A stretch of 64,000 bases of DNA from Tenrec ecaudatus (Eukaryota; Chordata; Mammalia; Afrosoricida; Tenrecidae), in assembly GCF_050624435.1 (NCBI RefSeq), contig NC_134538.1, positions 119,620,437 to 119,684,436 on the forward strand, read 5' to 3'. The position numbers and the translations under genes are program-made. Below are positions 37,236 through 49,085 of the stretch, piece by piece; position 1 is the stretch's first letter, and each line of letters opens with the position of its first letter. The notes under the pieces were generated by a model. The model searched no databases and was not told where the DNA came from. It was given only the letters and a program-made list of their open reading frames with translations.

Positions 37236-37982
37236 AAACATACAAGCAAACAAAAGATGTACCACATATTTCTCCAGTGGAGCCACAGGCAGGTTTTAAC
37301 AGAGAATTCTGGATAGGTGGCAAGGGTTCTAACCATTTCATGGCCAGGATTCCCTAAAAGGAAGATAGAGACTTTGGCTATCCACAACATGCATGTTTGA
37401 TCTAATGCCCTTTGCAAGATGCTGTAGCAACCAAATTGTTACAATAATCATATACCTAATAATTCAAATATTGCTATTCTGTGAAAATAGTGCTTAAAGC
37501 ATGGTGAAAAGAGATGGTACAAGCAGATCCACACCAATAACTGACAGATGGGTCCATGAATCCATTCTCTATTGTCTTTGGGGTCAAGACAATAGTAAAT
37601 AATGTTTTTGAAAGCCATCCAATTAGATTCTGTTAAACAAACTTGTCTGGACAAGTATGTGGTGTCCCTTTGAAAAGATTCATCCTTGGAAACAATGCAA
37701 TGCCTTTCACTCAAGTCCAAACACTGAGTCTCCTGGTACAGCTTTTTATTGTTGTTCAATAATCTGCACAATGCTTTATAATGCAGAGAGATAAATAGTC
37801 ATTGGAGCCTCTATCCTGGGCTTGGTATGTTTGTTTCTCCCTGGCTTGGTTGTGTCTGCATGTGAATTATTAATGTGTTCCCAAGCAGATATCAAGGGAC
37901 CGACCATAACAATTGTAATTCAGCTAATTTATAGTCACCTAGTGGGAACAAAAGATTAGGATAAGACCATGGAAGTTACGTA

Positions 37983-38173
37983 ATCAAACCCACTGCCATC
38001 ATTCTGACTCATAATGACCCCCTAGGACAGAGTAGAATGGCCCCACAGAGTTTTCCAACGTTGTGAATCTTTAAAGAAGCATGCGGCTGCATCTTTTACC
38101 CAAGGAGAAACTGGGGGGCTTGGACCGTTCAGTTAGCAGCCCCATACTTAACCCACTCTGTCTCTAGGACACC
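37983..38173 (-). repeat. AfroSINE, near full length, minus strand
   Basis: AATCAAACCCACTGCCATC, GGACAGAGTAGAATGGCCCC and TTAGCAGCCCCATACTTAACC are all present; it ends TCTCTAGGACACC where the head should be. Confidence 0.9.
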
Positions 38174-38830
38174 TAACAGTAGTATCTCTCAACTGCCTCT
38201 AAAATTCTGGGAAAAAAAAGTTTATTTTCGTGTTGGTAGACAGTCGAGGAGAGCTGCAGAAGCTCAGTCAGTGTCTGAAAACCCACAATGCTTTCACATT
38301 TTGGTTCTTCCAACCTATACATGGTGCTAATCCTAAATCCTAATGGCTTAAAATCTGTACCTTTAAAATAGCAGGAGGCAGGACTGCTAGCCTGATGCGC
38401 CTCGTATCTTTTTAATGAAAGGTGCTAGGAAGAGACTGAGATTCTTCTGCTTACACCCCATTACTCAGAACTTTAGTCCCATGACTACTTGCTTGCAATT
38501 ACATGTGCCATTGGCCTGGGGAAGCTTGAAAAATCGAGTTCTAGAAGGCATTGGTGAACATTAAAGGACAGTGTTGTGTCACATGAAATAAATCCTCAAA
38601 TACAATATCATTATGGTTAGTTTACATGTGGTAAGACTTCATGGAGTAAAATGATTTGCTTAGTGCAGGCAAGAGTAGTATATTATTTTGAAATTTTTCC
38701 TCTGGGTGAGTCTAGACACTGTCCCTCTACTATATGATCTGTAGCCCAGGAGCTGGGAGGCTGTGTCCTGCTGCTTTTAGTCAGGAAGTCTGTGCCCTTG
38801 GGTTCCTTGTGGGAAAAATTAGATCCCTGG

Positions 38831-39339
38831 TGAGGTAGTTTAATGTGCCAACCTGGGCAATAAACACATGTGGGGTTAATTGAAGGGCAGAGGGATGGAT
38901 GGCTCAGTGAGCCTTGCCTTTTGAGTTCTCAGGTCTCTGGCGCTCTGATGGTCGGACCAGGGTGCAGCTGCCTTAGCAGTTCCCTTACAGCTTGCAAGGC
39001 TCACTTCCTGCAAAACATCCCAAGGAAAAGTCACATGGATCTGCGCCGATGCAGACCCGGGTGCTGGAGCAGCCGTGTGGAGACCCCTGCCAGAGCTGAG
39101 ATGCTTACACGTTCACTGATTCAGCTTTCCTCCTGCAGTCGGTGTCATTGTGTCTGCTTTGTGAAATGGAGGAGGACTTTGTGGATTGGTGTTGGACATA
39201 TGGGTTAATGTTGGATTTGTGGGCTTGGGCAACACTGGGTTGGGATGTTTTCTTGATGTGCACTTAACCTTTATATAAAACTCTGTCTTCTACATGAGTT
39301 TCTGTGGATTTGTTTCTCTAAAGTACCCAGACTAACACA
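38831..39339 (+). repeat. Solo LTR, ERV-L type, with target-site duplication
   Basis: It begins TGAGGTAGTTTAATGTGCCAA and ends ACTAACACA, giving TG...CA termini 509 bp apart. The flanking pentamers are CCTGG and CCTGT (4 of 5). A TATATAAAAC promoter-like box lies near 39273. Confidence 0.85.
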
Positions 39340-40210
39340 CCTGTACTAGGTGACTGTTAACACTCTGGACCTTTAAATATAACCCTTCTTTGCAGAGTGC
39401 AATACTTGCTTGATGAAAGGCAGTACGCTCTATGCATATCAATATACTCAACACCTCAACACTGGAAAAAAGGCATTGTTGGAATTCTAAATACAACTCC
39501 TAACTTAGATAAATAGCTGTCATAAAAGTTATTTGAACAAAACAGACACCTTTCCCAACTACACATCTCTAGTCTGATGTTACATTTTCTGTACTCTATA
39601 AAACAATATGTATTAGATATAATGGGCCCAGCCTCAAGCTATTGAAACCCAAATCAAGCAGGCATAAACAATCAAGATATTTATGATGTTATATAACCAG
39701 GAGTCCAAAGATGCTTCAGATTTGAGGGTTGTTGATTTAGACACTAAAAATGTGGTGTTTTCCCTTGCCATGTGATCCTCTATGTTGACCTCATCCAAAA
39801 TAGATATTAAAAGAAACAATAACCACGTAATGTTTGTGCTCTGTATCTACATAATTTTAACTTGTGCCATAATTGGTTTTTGAGAAGTTCATTCTCCACA
39901 CTCACCCCCCCCCCAAAAACTGTTCTTTGATTAATTATATCTATGCTTAAAATATACTCCCATTGTACATATTGTAGAACGGTAGATTTAATTTAGTAGA
40001 TAGTTAGGACATGGGATTATTTCTGTTCTAGTGAAATTTCAACTAAGTATTGTGGAATTCAAAGGGAACAGTTTTGAAATCACACAGTTTTGAGTTTGGA
40101 ACTTGAGAAATTCACTGACTCTTAGTGACTGTGTCCTCATTTTTGAAGGAGAGATGGTAATGCATTCCTTCTAGTAAGGGTGACGACTCAATGTGATAAT
40201 TCATTATATG
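39340..40210. other. AT-rich intronic DNA
   Basis: No feature was recognised. Confidence 0.4.
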
Positions 40211-40805
40211 ATAATATAGTTTCTTGACAGGGTGTAGTGTAGCAACAACGAAACATACAACTTTACTTCCAAAATGATTCCCCCACCCCCAATTATCATG
40301 ATCCCAGGTTTACCTTACAAATCTGGCTAGACTAGATCATATACACTGGTACAGATAGGAACTGGAAACACAGGGAATCCGAGACAGATGATCCCTTCAG
40401 GACCAGTGGTGAGGCTGGCGATATCTGGGGTGGAGGAAGGGTGGGGTAGGAAGGGGAAACCTATTATAAGGATCTACATATAACCTCCTACATGGGGATG
40501 AACAACAGAAAAGTGGGTGAAAGAAGACGTCAGGCAATGTAATATATGACAAAATAATAATAATTTGTAAATTATCAAGGGCTCACGATGGAGGGGACGT
40601 GGGAGGGAAGGGGAAAATGAGCTGATACCAAGGGCTTAAGTAGAAAGCACATGTTTTGAGAATGATGATGGCAACAGATGTACACATATGCTTGACAAGA
40701 TGGATGTATGGATTGTGATAAGAGTTGTACGAGTCCCCTATAAAATGATTAGATTAAAATAAATATATATATGAAATATAAATAAATAAATAATATAGTT
40801 TCTTG
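40211..40805 (+). mobile_element. 5'-truncated L1 insertion with a 16-bp target-site duplication
   Basis: ATAATATAGTTTCTTG flanks the element at 40211-40226 and 40790-40805. The insert (40227-40789) is L1 3' UTR only: AATTATCATGATCCCAGG, ACAGATGATCCCTTCAGG, GGATGAACAACAGAAAAG, GCTTGACAAGATGGATG, and an A-rich AAATAAATA-type tail. The perfect duplication and good preservation point to a fairly young insertion. Confidence 0.95.
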
Positions 40806-41050
40806 GTGGTCATGTATGCAACACTTTTGTAACACTTATACACACTCTTTCTAAATTTTGAAAATGCATCTATCATGCGTCCGTATCTTGCAAGGGGTCT
40901 AATAATGTTGGACCCATTTTTCCTGATTTTTTATCAGGAAATGCAGTACCATGATAATGCAATGCCCTCATGTTTGGTCTATAGACAGACTGTTGGTGTA
41001 AGTAATGAGCGCAATGTAAAGTTCTGGAATTCCCATCCATTACAATACTG

Positions 41051-41165
41051 CCTTTAATCTCATGAACCATCCAATTGCAATAGGCAATGCCTTTATTCTC
41101 ATGAACCATCCAATTGCAATAGGCAATGCCTTTAATCTCATGAACCATCCAATTGCAATAGGCAA
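41051..41165. repeat. 39-bp tandem repeat, three copies
   Basis: Units start at 41051, 41090 and 41129 and are almost identical (one A/T difference); the last is slightly short. It is a local triplication within the RTE fragment and stays open in both directions because 39 is a multiple of three. Confidence 0.95.
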
Positions 41166-41257
41166 TAACACAAAAGTGCATATATTCTGGTACTCTACTT
41201 TCAGCCAAGATCCATCTCACTTCAGCAGTAAAACCCCTTGTTCCATGTCCTCTAGAC

Positions 41258-41449
41258 CAGCGATTGTCAACCTTCCTAAAGTTGCGACCCTTTAATGCAG
41301 TTCCTCATGTTGTAGTGACCCCCAACCATAAAACTATTTTCTTTACTACTTCATAACTGTAATTTTACTACTGTTTTGAATTGGGCGAGCCCTATGAAAG
41401 TGTCATTTGACCCCCAAAGGGGTCACGACCCACAGGTTGAGAATTGCTG
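41258..41449. mobile_element. Non-autonomous SPIN hAT element, 192 bp
   Basis: The left end CAGCGATTGTCAACCTTCC and right end GGTTGAGAATTGCTG are SPIN-type inverted repeats. Subterminal blocks CGACCCTTTAATGCAGTTCC and CCCCCAAAGGGGTCACGACC match both termini of the long SPIN copy at 45653-48408. The 8-bp target duplication is CTCTAGAC / CTCTAGAA (7 of 8), with a TCTAGA core. The host site lies inside an RTE fragment, so SPIN arrived after that RTE. Confidence 0.93.
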
Positions 41450-41859
41450 CTCTAGAATCTAGAGTGGAATGTCCGGCAGTTCATGTCAATGAACCATATT
41501 TGAATTCCCTTCTGAAAAACTTTACTTGCATGCACTATTAATGATGGTGTTTTGCATTCTGTGGGATCACCTTTCTTTGGAATGCACACAATTATTTATC
41601 CCTTCAACTTTATGGTTTTCCAGGGAACAGTGTTCAGTAATTCTTGACATTGACAATGAGCACTTCAATCAAGACTGTGTCTTCCTGTAGCCTTGCTTTT
41701 CACCAATGCCCTCATTGCAGCTTCGACTGCTTCCTTCAAGACCACCACCTCTTGACCACATGCTACCTCCTGAGAATTTTGAACACTGACTGATTATCTT
41801 ATGTACTGTAACTCTGTGTATGCCTCCATTTTCCAGGGACATTGCCTGAATCTCTCAAT

Positions 41860-44800
41860 ATTGTTGTTAGATGCCATAAAGTTGCTTCTGACTCATAGCA
41901 ACTCTAATGTACAACAGAGCTAAACAAGGCCGGGGCCCAGGCCATCCTGACAATTGTCCTTACATTTGAGTCCATTGTTGCAGACACTTTGTTCATCCAC
42001 ATTGTCCAGCGCGTGCCTCTTCACTGCCCCTCTACTTTACTAAGCATCATGTCCTTTCCCAGGGGCTAGTCTCTCATGACAGTGTGTTCAAAGTACACGA
42101 AAAGAAGTCTCACCAATCCTTGCCTCTAAGGCTCATTCTGGCTGTACTTTTCCAAGACAGATTTGTTTCTTCTTTTGGCAGTCCTTGGTACCTTCACTTG
42201 TCGTCACCAGCACCATATTTCCAGCATGTCCGTGCTTCTTTGTCTTCCTTACATAATGACCCACTTTCATACAGACGTGAGGCAGCTGAAAATACCATGG
42301 TTGGGTCAGGGACACCTTAGTCCTTGACATAACACCCTTACTTTTCAGCACTTTAAAGATATCTCATGCAGCAGATTTATCTAGCTTACTATGGTTTTTG
42401 ATTTCCTGACATTTGCTTTTATGGGCATAGATTGTGCATCCCAGCAAGGTGAAACCCTTGAGGACGTCGATGTTTCCCCCATTTATCTTAATACTACTTA
42501 TTGGTCCAGGTGTGGGGGGTTTGGTCTTCTTTACTTTCAGTTGTAATTTATACCCCTTGATTTTTACAAGCAAGTGCACCAAGTCCTCCTCACTTTCAGC
42601 AAAGAAGGTTGTGTCATCTGCACATCTCGGGTTGTTAATAAGCCTTCATACAATCCTGATGCAGCATTCATATTCATATAATCCAGAGTTGTTGATGATT
42701 TTCTCAGTATACAGATTCAATAAATATGCTTAGAGGAGACAACCTTGATGCACACCTTTCCTCATTTTAAACCAGGCAGTGTTCCTTTCTTCCATTTGCA
42801 CAAATGCCTCTTAATCTATGTATAAATTCTTCATGTGCACAATGAAGCGTTATGTAATTCCCATTTTTCTCAAGGTTATCTATAGTTTATTATGATTGAC
42901 ACATTGAATGATTTGCCGCAGTCAATGAAACACAAGAAAACATCTTTCTGGTATTTTCTGCTTTCCAAGATTCATCTGACATTAACAGTGACATTCCTTG
43001 TTCCAAATCTTCTTTGGAATCTGACCTGATCCTCTGGCAGTTCCCTGTCAATGCACTGCTGCATCCATTTTGCTAATGATATTCAGCAAAATGTTACTTG
43101 CATGTGATATCAATGATATAGTTCTATAATTTGAGCATTCTCTTGGGCGACATTTCTTTGGAATAGAAACAAATATGAATCTCTTCCAGTCAGCTGGCCA
43201 AGTATCTATCTTCCAAATTCCTAGCATAGAAAATAAGGACTTGCAGTGCTTCATCAACTTACTGAAAATGGTCCATTGGTCTTCTGTCAACTGCTGGATC
43301 CTCGTGTTGGCTCATGGCTGCCGTGCAGGGTGAACTTCTTCAGGCAGCACCTTTGGTTCTTGCGCATGTGCTGCCACCTGAAATGGTTGAATGTCACGTA
43401 GTTGTTTTTGGCACAGTGATGGTATTTTCTTTCTTCTTTTCATGTTTCCTGCACCATTCAAAATTTTGACTGTACAATCTTTCAGTTTTGCCGAAATGCT
43501 CACTTTGGCTATAAGATACATCAATATGATTATTTACTGGCGATATTCTTTGGTTTTCTAAATCCAGGGTTAGCAACTATTCCATTATGATAGTTTTATT
43601 TGTCTTCTCAAGCTTCCTTTCATATTTTTCATTTCAAATCATAATTAATTACATATGCTTTAATTATTCTATATTCAAGACCTGTTTTAGTGTCTTCGGA
43701 CATGCATTTTGGTCTCCTCTCTTTTTAAAAATTCCTGTTTGTTTTGTCATGTAGGATGTGCTTGATATCATCTGTCAAGTTGACTGGTCTTTGTGATCAT
43801 TGGTGTTTATTCTCAAGAATTTAGTTTAGTTCTTGTGGAATTGTTCTTATTTTCCTCAGCTTTAATTTGAACTTGCATATAAGCAATTGATAATTATGCC
43901 ACAGTGTGTCCCTCGCTTTGTACTGACTGATGGTATTGTTTACTGTCAATTTCCACAGGTGTGGTAGATTTTCTTCCTATGTATTCCGTACAGCAAGGTC
44001 CACATGTATGGCTGTCATTTATATTGTTGAATGAAGATCATTTCGGTGAATTACTCTTTGGTGTTTCACATCAATTTTACCATGTAATTTCTGGATCATT
44101 TCTATCACCAAGGCCATATTTTTTTCACTTACTTGCCCTTGTTTGGCTCTAATTTTCACCTTCCAATCATTAATAATTAACAGTGTATCTTGATAAATAT
44201 TTGGTCAATTTCAGACTACAGAATTTGTTTAAAGTCTTCTGTTTCTTCAGCTTTGCCTTTAGTGATTGATATGCTCATTTGAACAATCACTGTATTAACT
44301 GGTCTTTGTGTGCTATTCATTGTATCATTGACGAGGTAAGACTTTGAAATGCTATCTTGACAAATAATGTCATGTCATTCATCTTCAATGTGTCATTTCA
44401 GGTAGAGTAGATCATATGAGTGTCTGATTTAAATGTCAATATTAGACCATTACATCTCACTAATGCCTAGCATATCATCTTAATGTGTTTCAGTTCATGT
44501 TAGACAACATCCAATATTCCAACATTCATGCTTTGTACATGTCAAATTCCAGTTATTGATGGGTTTTTGTATCCTTTTTTTCTCATTTTGAATGGTCACA
44601 TTAACAAGGGCTGTCATGTGGCCTTTGCTCCATCTACCTCATGAAGGTACTCTGCTTTGAGGAGGCAGCCTTTCCATGGTCATATGTTGAGGACCTTCCG
44701 GCCCGAAATAAAGGCCCACAACTGGCAACAAAGCAGACACTATTTTCTGTTGTTCCAAAGGTTTTCAAGGCCAAAATTGTCAGGAAATAAAATGCCATAT

Positions 44801-44945
44801 CTCACTCCCTAGTCTGCCCTACTCTGGAAGCTCTGCTGAAACCCATCCGTCATGAGGACCCAGCTGGTATTTAAAATACCAGTAACATAGCCTCCAGAAT
44901 CACAGTAGTCTATACGCTACCACAGTATAGCAGTGTCAGGAGTGG
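41860..44945 (-). mobile_element. Near-full-length RTE (BovB-like) LINE, minus strand
   Basis: About 3.1 kb, close to the usual size of RTE elements. From the 3' end (41860) it shows the tail and connector blocks. Next come remnants of the RT C-terminus (CTTCACTTTCAGCAAAGAAGG-type region around 42590) and the RT core near 43048-43290, whose translation carries F-V-S-I-P-K-K and C-S-N-Y-R-T-I-S-L-I-S-H-A-S. Finally the apurinic-endonuclease-like region (about 43450-44500) and a 5' segment reach about 44945. Many stops and shifts make it inactive. Domain order is inferred from family structure; only the RT core is unmistakable. Confidence 0.85.
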
Positions 44946-45644
44946 GAGGCTAGTGAATTGTAATTCCAATTTATTCATTTGTCTTTTCTCTATTTCACAT
45001 GTTTCATGCATTTTAGAAAATATTATAGTGGCTAAAATCTTTAAAACTTCACTGAGGTATAAGACATTGACTCTGCTTTGAGAGAAAATAATTTTGTGTG
45101 CCAAGAACACCCTTTCTTTTGTTTTGGAATTTTAGCCTTTTCCACCTACCTTGGCATTCTAAATATATTGCCACTGGGTACTTCTGCATTTAGTGTCTGA
45201 TTAAGTAGTTTCAGAGTCAGGCTGTATTTTTCCCACACTGGGAATTTGGCCTTATTCCCTGGAATAAAATCTGTAGTAGAAAAACCTTCCTAGGCAGGAC
45301 CAAGCAAGACAAAAACCAAACCAAACAAAAAGTATCCAAAGTTATTGATTCATACCTTCCTTTTTGAACTTGTACAAAGGGATCAAGTCAACTCAGTTTC
45401 ATTTTATTTTGTTTTATCAACATGAAACACAATAGCTCATTTTATAACTCTTTTAATTATAAGAGGAATATATTTGTGATTCTGTCATTTTTCAAGTTTG
45501 TTTCTAATATATTGCTTGTGTTTCTTAAATTATGCCTGACATCATTAGATTAACAAATGTGTATTTTATTAGAAAATAAAATATTTTATTCATATATATA
45601 ATTTATGGAATTACTTTAAAGCATGCTTCAATTATTTCATATTG
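44946..45644. other. AT-rich intronic DNA
   Basis: Separates the RTE and SPIN elements; nothing else was recognised. Confidence 0.45.
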
Positions 45645-45948
45645 GTTTTGCACAGAGTTTTTCAACCTGTGGTTCATGACCCCTTTGGGAGTCGAATGAC
45701 CCTTTCACAGGGGTCACCTAACACCATTGGAAAACACATATTTTATATGGTCTTAAAAACTGAGATACTTCTCCTCTATCCATCTCCAGGCAGGTCCACC
45801 CACATACAGATACGCCCACATATGAGTACCTGGCATGATGACATCATCATACCACCCCCATCACATACACCTCGTACAAATACAGGTCTATGTGATAAGG
45901 TTGGCACCATAATGGACTTATGTGGACCAGTCACACATGTGCGGAGAA

Positions 45949-46002
45949 CAGCTACTGTGTAGAGGGCAGCTACTGTGTAGAAAGCAGCTGCTGTGTTGAA
46001 AG
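45949..46002. repeat. 18-bp tandem repeat, three copies, in the SPIN 5' region
   Basis: Units at 45949, 45967 and 45985 share the core CAGCTACTGTGTAGA; the third has diverged most. Confidence 0.85.
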
Positions 46003-46319
46003 CATCAGTATTGGAGGTAAAATGGCACTTCATGAATTATAATTGCTGGGTAAATGTAAAACCATCAACTACTGCAAAAAAATATCTGTATCATGGGAAC
46101 TTAATCTGGATGCTGACTGGTCTTTTTATATTCATCTGTGGTTGATGTGAATACTGTCCCCTTCTGATAGTTACAGGTATGTGAAAAAAACAATAACAGA
46201 GAATGAAAAATCATAGGAAACTTCAAGGAACTGTATTGGCTTAACTATGCCATATATCATCTTTTTATTATTAAAGCTATTGTTAGATATTATTTTCATT
46301 AACAAACCATCCCATGTCA

Positions 46320-48076
46320 ATGGATCGTGTAGAGAAGAATGTTAAGAAAAAATATATAGTGAAGAATTTTTAAAGTATGCTTTTCACTCAATAATTACAG
46401 AGGAATTGAGAAAACACAAGGTGTTATTTGTTGTTCAGTTCTATCAGCCGAATCTATGAAGCTGAACAAACTAAAATGCGATTTTGATAGCAAGCATCTG
46501 AGTTTGCCAGCAAGGAAATCAACTATTTTAGAAGCAAAGCTGCTGAACTCAAGAAAGTCAGATTTGACACTGGTAGCAAGTACCACAAACAAAATGTACC
46601 AGCCATTGAAGCTTCATATTTGGTGGCACTCAGAATCTCCAGAGCTATGAACCTCACACCATTGCTGAGGATTACTATTGCCAGTGGCCAAAGACATTGT
46701 TCAAGTTATGATTGGTGATGAATTAGTTATCTAATGACACTGTCTGCAGAAGAATTGATGGCATATATGCTGATACTCTAGATCTGGTAATCTGGGGGAA
46801 TTAAATCTGCTCCACTTCCAATATTTAGCATCCAGCTTGATGAATCTACAGACATTGCAAACTGTTCACAGTTACTTATTTATGTGAGGTATATTAATGA
46901 TGGCAACTTTAAAGATGAGTTTCTTTTTTGAAAACCTCTTGAAATGACAACTGCTGCATGTGATGTATTTGATACAGTTGGTTCATTTCTGAAAGAGGAT
47001 AGGATCTCTTGGGAAAAGGTTTGTGGTGTTTGCACAGATGGTGTTCCAGCTATGCTAAGATGTCGTTCTGGATTTCAATGTTTGGGACTGAACAAGTCAC
47101 CAAAAGTCATGGGGACCCACTGCATGATTCATCGGAAAATGTTAGCAATGAAGACACTGTCACAAGAGTTAGAAGAAGTAATGGAAAGCATCATAAGTTT
47201 TGTAAAGGCGAGCACTTTAAACAGTTGACTGTTTTTGCAACTGTGCTACGAGTTGGATGCACCAAATAATGCTCTGCTATTTCACACTGAAATGAGATGG
47301 TTATTAAGAGGAAAAGTTTTAAAATATGTTTTTGAGCTTTATGATGAACTCAAAACGTGTATTAATCAGAAAGCAAGACCACAGTTCGAAGTACTTTTCA
47401 GCGATAAAAGTGAACTGCAGAAAATGGATTACTTGGTTAACACCTTTGCCATCTTGAGTGAGTTAAATTTATCACTGGCAGGACCAAATGTATCATGCCT
47501 TGATTTATCTGAAAAGATCTGATCATTCCAAATGAAACTTCAGCTTTGGCAAAAATAATTGGATAAAAATAAAATTTGCATGTTGCCAACCTTGTCTGCT
47601 TTATTTGAGGAACATGACATTGAACCAGACAAAAGGATTACAATAATTTCTGTGAAAGCACACTTGCACATGCTTGCAGACAAAATTTCATTATACTTTC
47701 CAAGTCTACCTGACACCCCATTTTCACTTGCCAGAAGCCCATTCACAGTCAACATTGACGATGTTCTTGAGACAGCACAAGACGAGTTCACTGAACCTAT
47801 TAACAGCAATGCAGCAAAAATTGATTTCTCTACAATGCCAGTTACAAAATTCTGGATCAAGTGTTTGCAGTCATATCCTGTTCTGTCTGAGACTGTGTTG
47901 CACCTACTTCTTCCATTTTCAACAACATATCTTTGTGAAACAGGATTTTCCAGCTTGTTGACTATCAAGTTTAAATACAGAAGTAGACTTATTGTGCTCT
48001 TCGTTTTGCTCTTGCAAAAACTTCCCTGAGAATTTCTGATCTGGTGAAAAAGAAGCTATCTCAACCTTTGGACTAA
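46320..48076 (+). pseudogene. SPIN hAT transposase, decayed
   Basis: A DNA-cutting transposase of the hAT superfamily, related to the domesticated ZBED-type genes. A plausible ATG is at 46320. A degraded BED zinc finger is at about 46400-46500: it reads G-V-I-C-C where a Cys pair is expected, and D in a likely His position. The catalytic triad is still visible: Asp in L-D-E-S-T-D (46839-46841), Asp in C-T-D-G (47037-47039) and Glu in L-C-E-T-G-F-S (47937-47939). The last sits in the C-terminal hAT dimerisation domain (W-I-K-C-L-Q-S-Y-P...K-Y-R-S-R-L). Inactivating lesions: stops at 46929, 47226, 47520 and 47556, a shift between the BED region and the core, and a shift near 47985, after which the C-terminus runs to a TAA at 48074. 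Length and domain order fit a full transposase; the copy is dead. Confidence 0.9.
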
Positions 48077-48416
48077 GGTTGACTTTTTACACATACTGTT
48101 GCAAAAATGTAGCAATGTAGTTTACTGTTGTTATATTAACACTGTTACCCATGCTACACCATTCTTTAAGACACAATTTCATTTATTTGTAATTAGAAAT
48201 AAACATTACACAATATATAATTACATTTTGTTTTTTTGTGATTAATCACTATGCTTTAATTATGCGTATCGGGTATTTACATTATAATTCATAACAGTAG
48301 CAAAATTACAATTATGAAGTAGCAATGAAATAATTTTTGGGTGGGGGTTACCACAAGTTGAGGAACTGTATTAAAGGGTCACAGCATTAGGGAGGTTGAG
48401 AACCACTGATTTAGCA

Positions 48417-48930
48417 TATCCAAACAAAACAAAATAAATTGTTGCCTGCACAGAAGCAATTATTTAGAGAAGAACAGAAGAGGACTAATTTGAGCTAGAA
48501 AGTTGAACTATAAGTATAGAATGTGGCTTAAAGGGTCATGTAGCATTTATTAGCATATCATAGAAAACTAATACAGTGGTTGTGTTACTGTTTCAGAATT
48601 GCCTAGTTATTTCCTTCAGAGTGATTTGTCCTGACAACCAGCATTCTGTATTCCCACATCCCTCTTCAGAGATTAGGTTTAAGCACAGCTGACTTGCGTA
48701 TTGCAATGGAAACAAATGGCCCAGGCCTTAGAACAATGAATTATTCCCACTTGTTTGAATTTTTGTGAAAGTTGCATGAGTGCAGATGGAAAGAGTACAA
48801 GAAGATGAAGATACCCCTATTCATGTTAGAAACTTAAAAACTAGTCTGTTTGAAAGGAATAAATAATGCATGCTTACTTTTTAGGTATGAAAACATGCAC
48901 CTGTCTTGTCTTTTTGATACTCACGTGTAC
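48417..48930. other. AT-rich intronic DNA
   Basis: No feature was recognised. Confidence 0.4.
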
Positions 48931-49085
48931 AATCAAACTCAAATCTAGTGCCATTAAGTTGATTTCAGTTCGTAGTGACAAAATATAGGATTCCCACAGC
49001 TATAACTTTTTATAGGAGCAAATAACCATCTTTCTCTTGCAGAGCGTCTGGTTGGTTTGAACTTGAATCATCAGCCTTACAGTTG
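48931..49085 (-). repeat. AfroSINE, minus strand, diverged
   Basis: AATCAAACTCAAATCTAGTGCC...TTCGTAGTGACAAAATATAGG, then CATCAGCCTTACAGTTG; the head is not recognisable. Confidence 0.7.

Larger units (their letters stand above)
40970..41850 (-). repeat. RTE LINE fragment (RT region), interrupted by a SPIN element
   Basis: TTCTGGAATTCCCATC, CTTTCAGCCAAGATCCATCT and, beyond the SPIN insertion, GGCAGTTCATGTCAATG and GCATGCACTATTAATGATG are RTE reverse-transcriptase-region blocks, also found in the neighbouring copy at about 42850-43130. A 39-bp tandem triplication lies inside. Confidence 0.82.
45653..48408 (+). mobile_element. Near-full-length SPIN hAT transposon, 2756 bp
   Basis: The left terminus is CAGAGTTTTTCAACCTGTGG and the right AGGTTGAGAACCACTG, an imperfect inverted-repeat pair. 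Internal subterminal blocks (GACCCCTTTGGGAGTCGAATG at the left; TTAAAGGGTCACAGCATTAG at the right) match the two ends of the short copy at 41258. Flanking octamers GTTTTGCA (45645-45652) and ATTTAGCA (48409-48416) agree at 6 of 8 positions. A decayed hAT transposase gene fills 46320-48076. SPIN is known for horizontal transfer among tetrapods; most copies are short, so a relic with both ends and most of the transposase is notable. Confidence 0.92.

Noticed and set aside
41051-41165. CRISPR-like array, because units are regularly spaced
   Set aside because: The units are directly adjacent with no variable spacers, in a mammalian RTE fragment.
46320-48076. A domesticated ZBED-like host gene
   Set aside because: Several stops, frame shifts and a damaged BED finger, within SPIN termini, show a dead transposon rather than a preserved gene.
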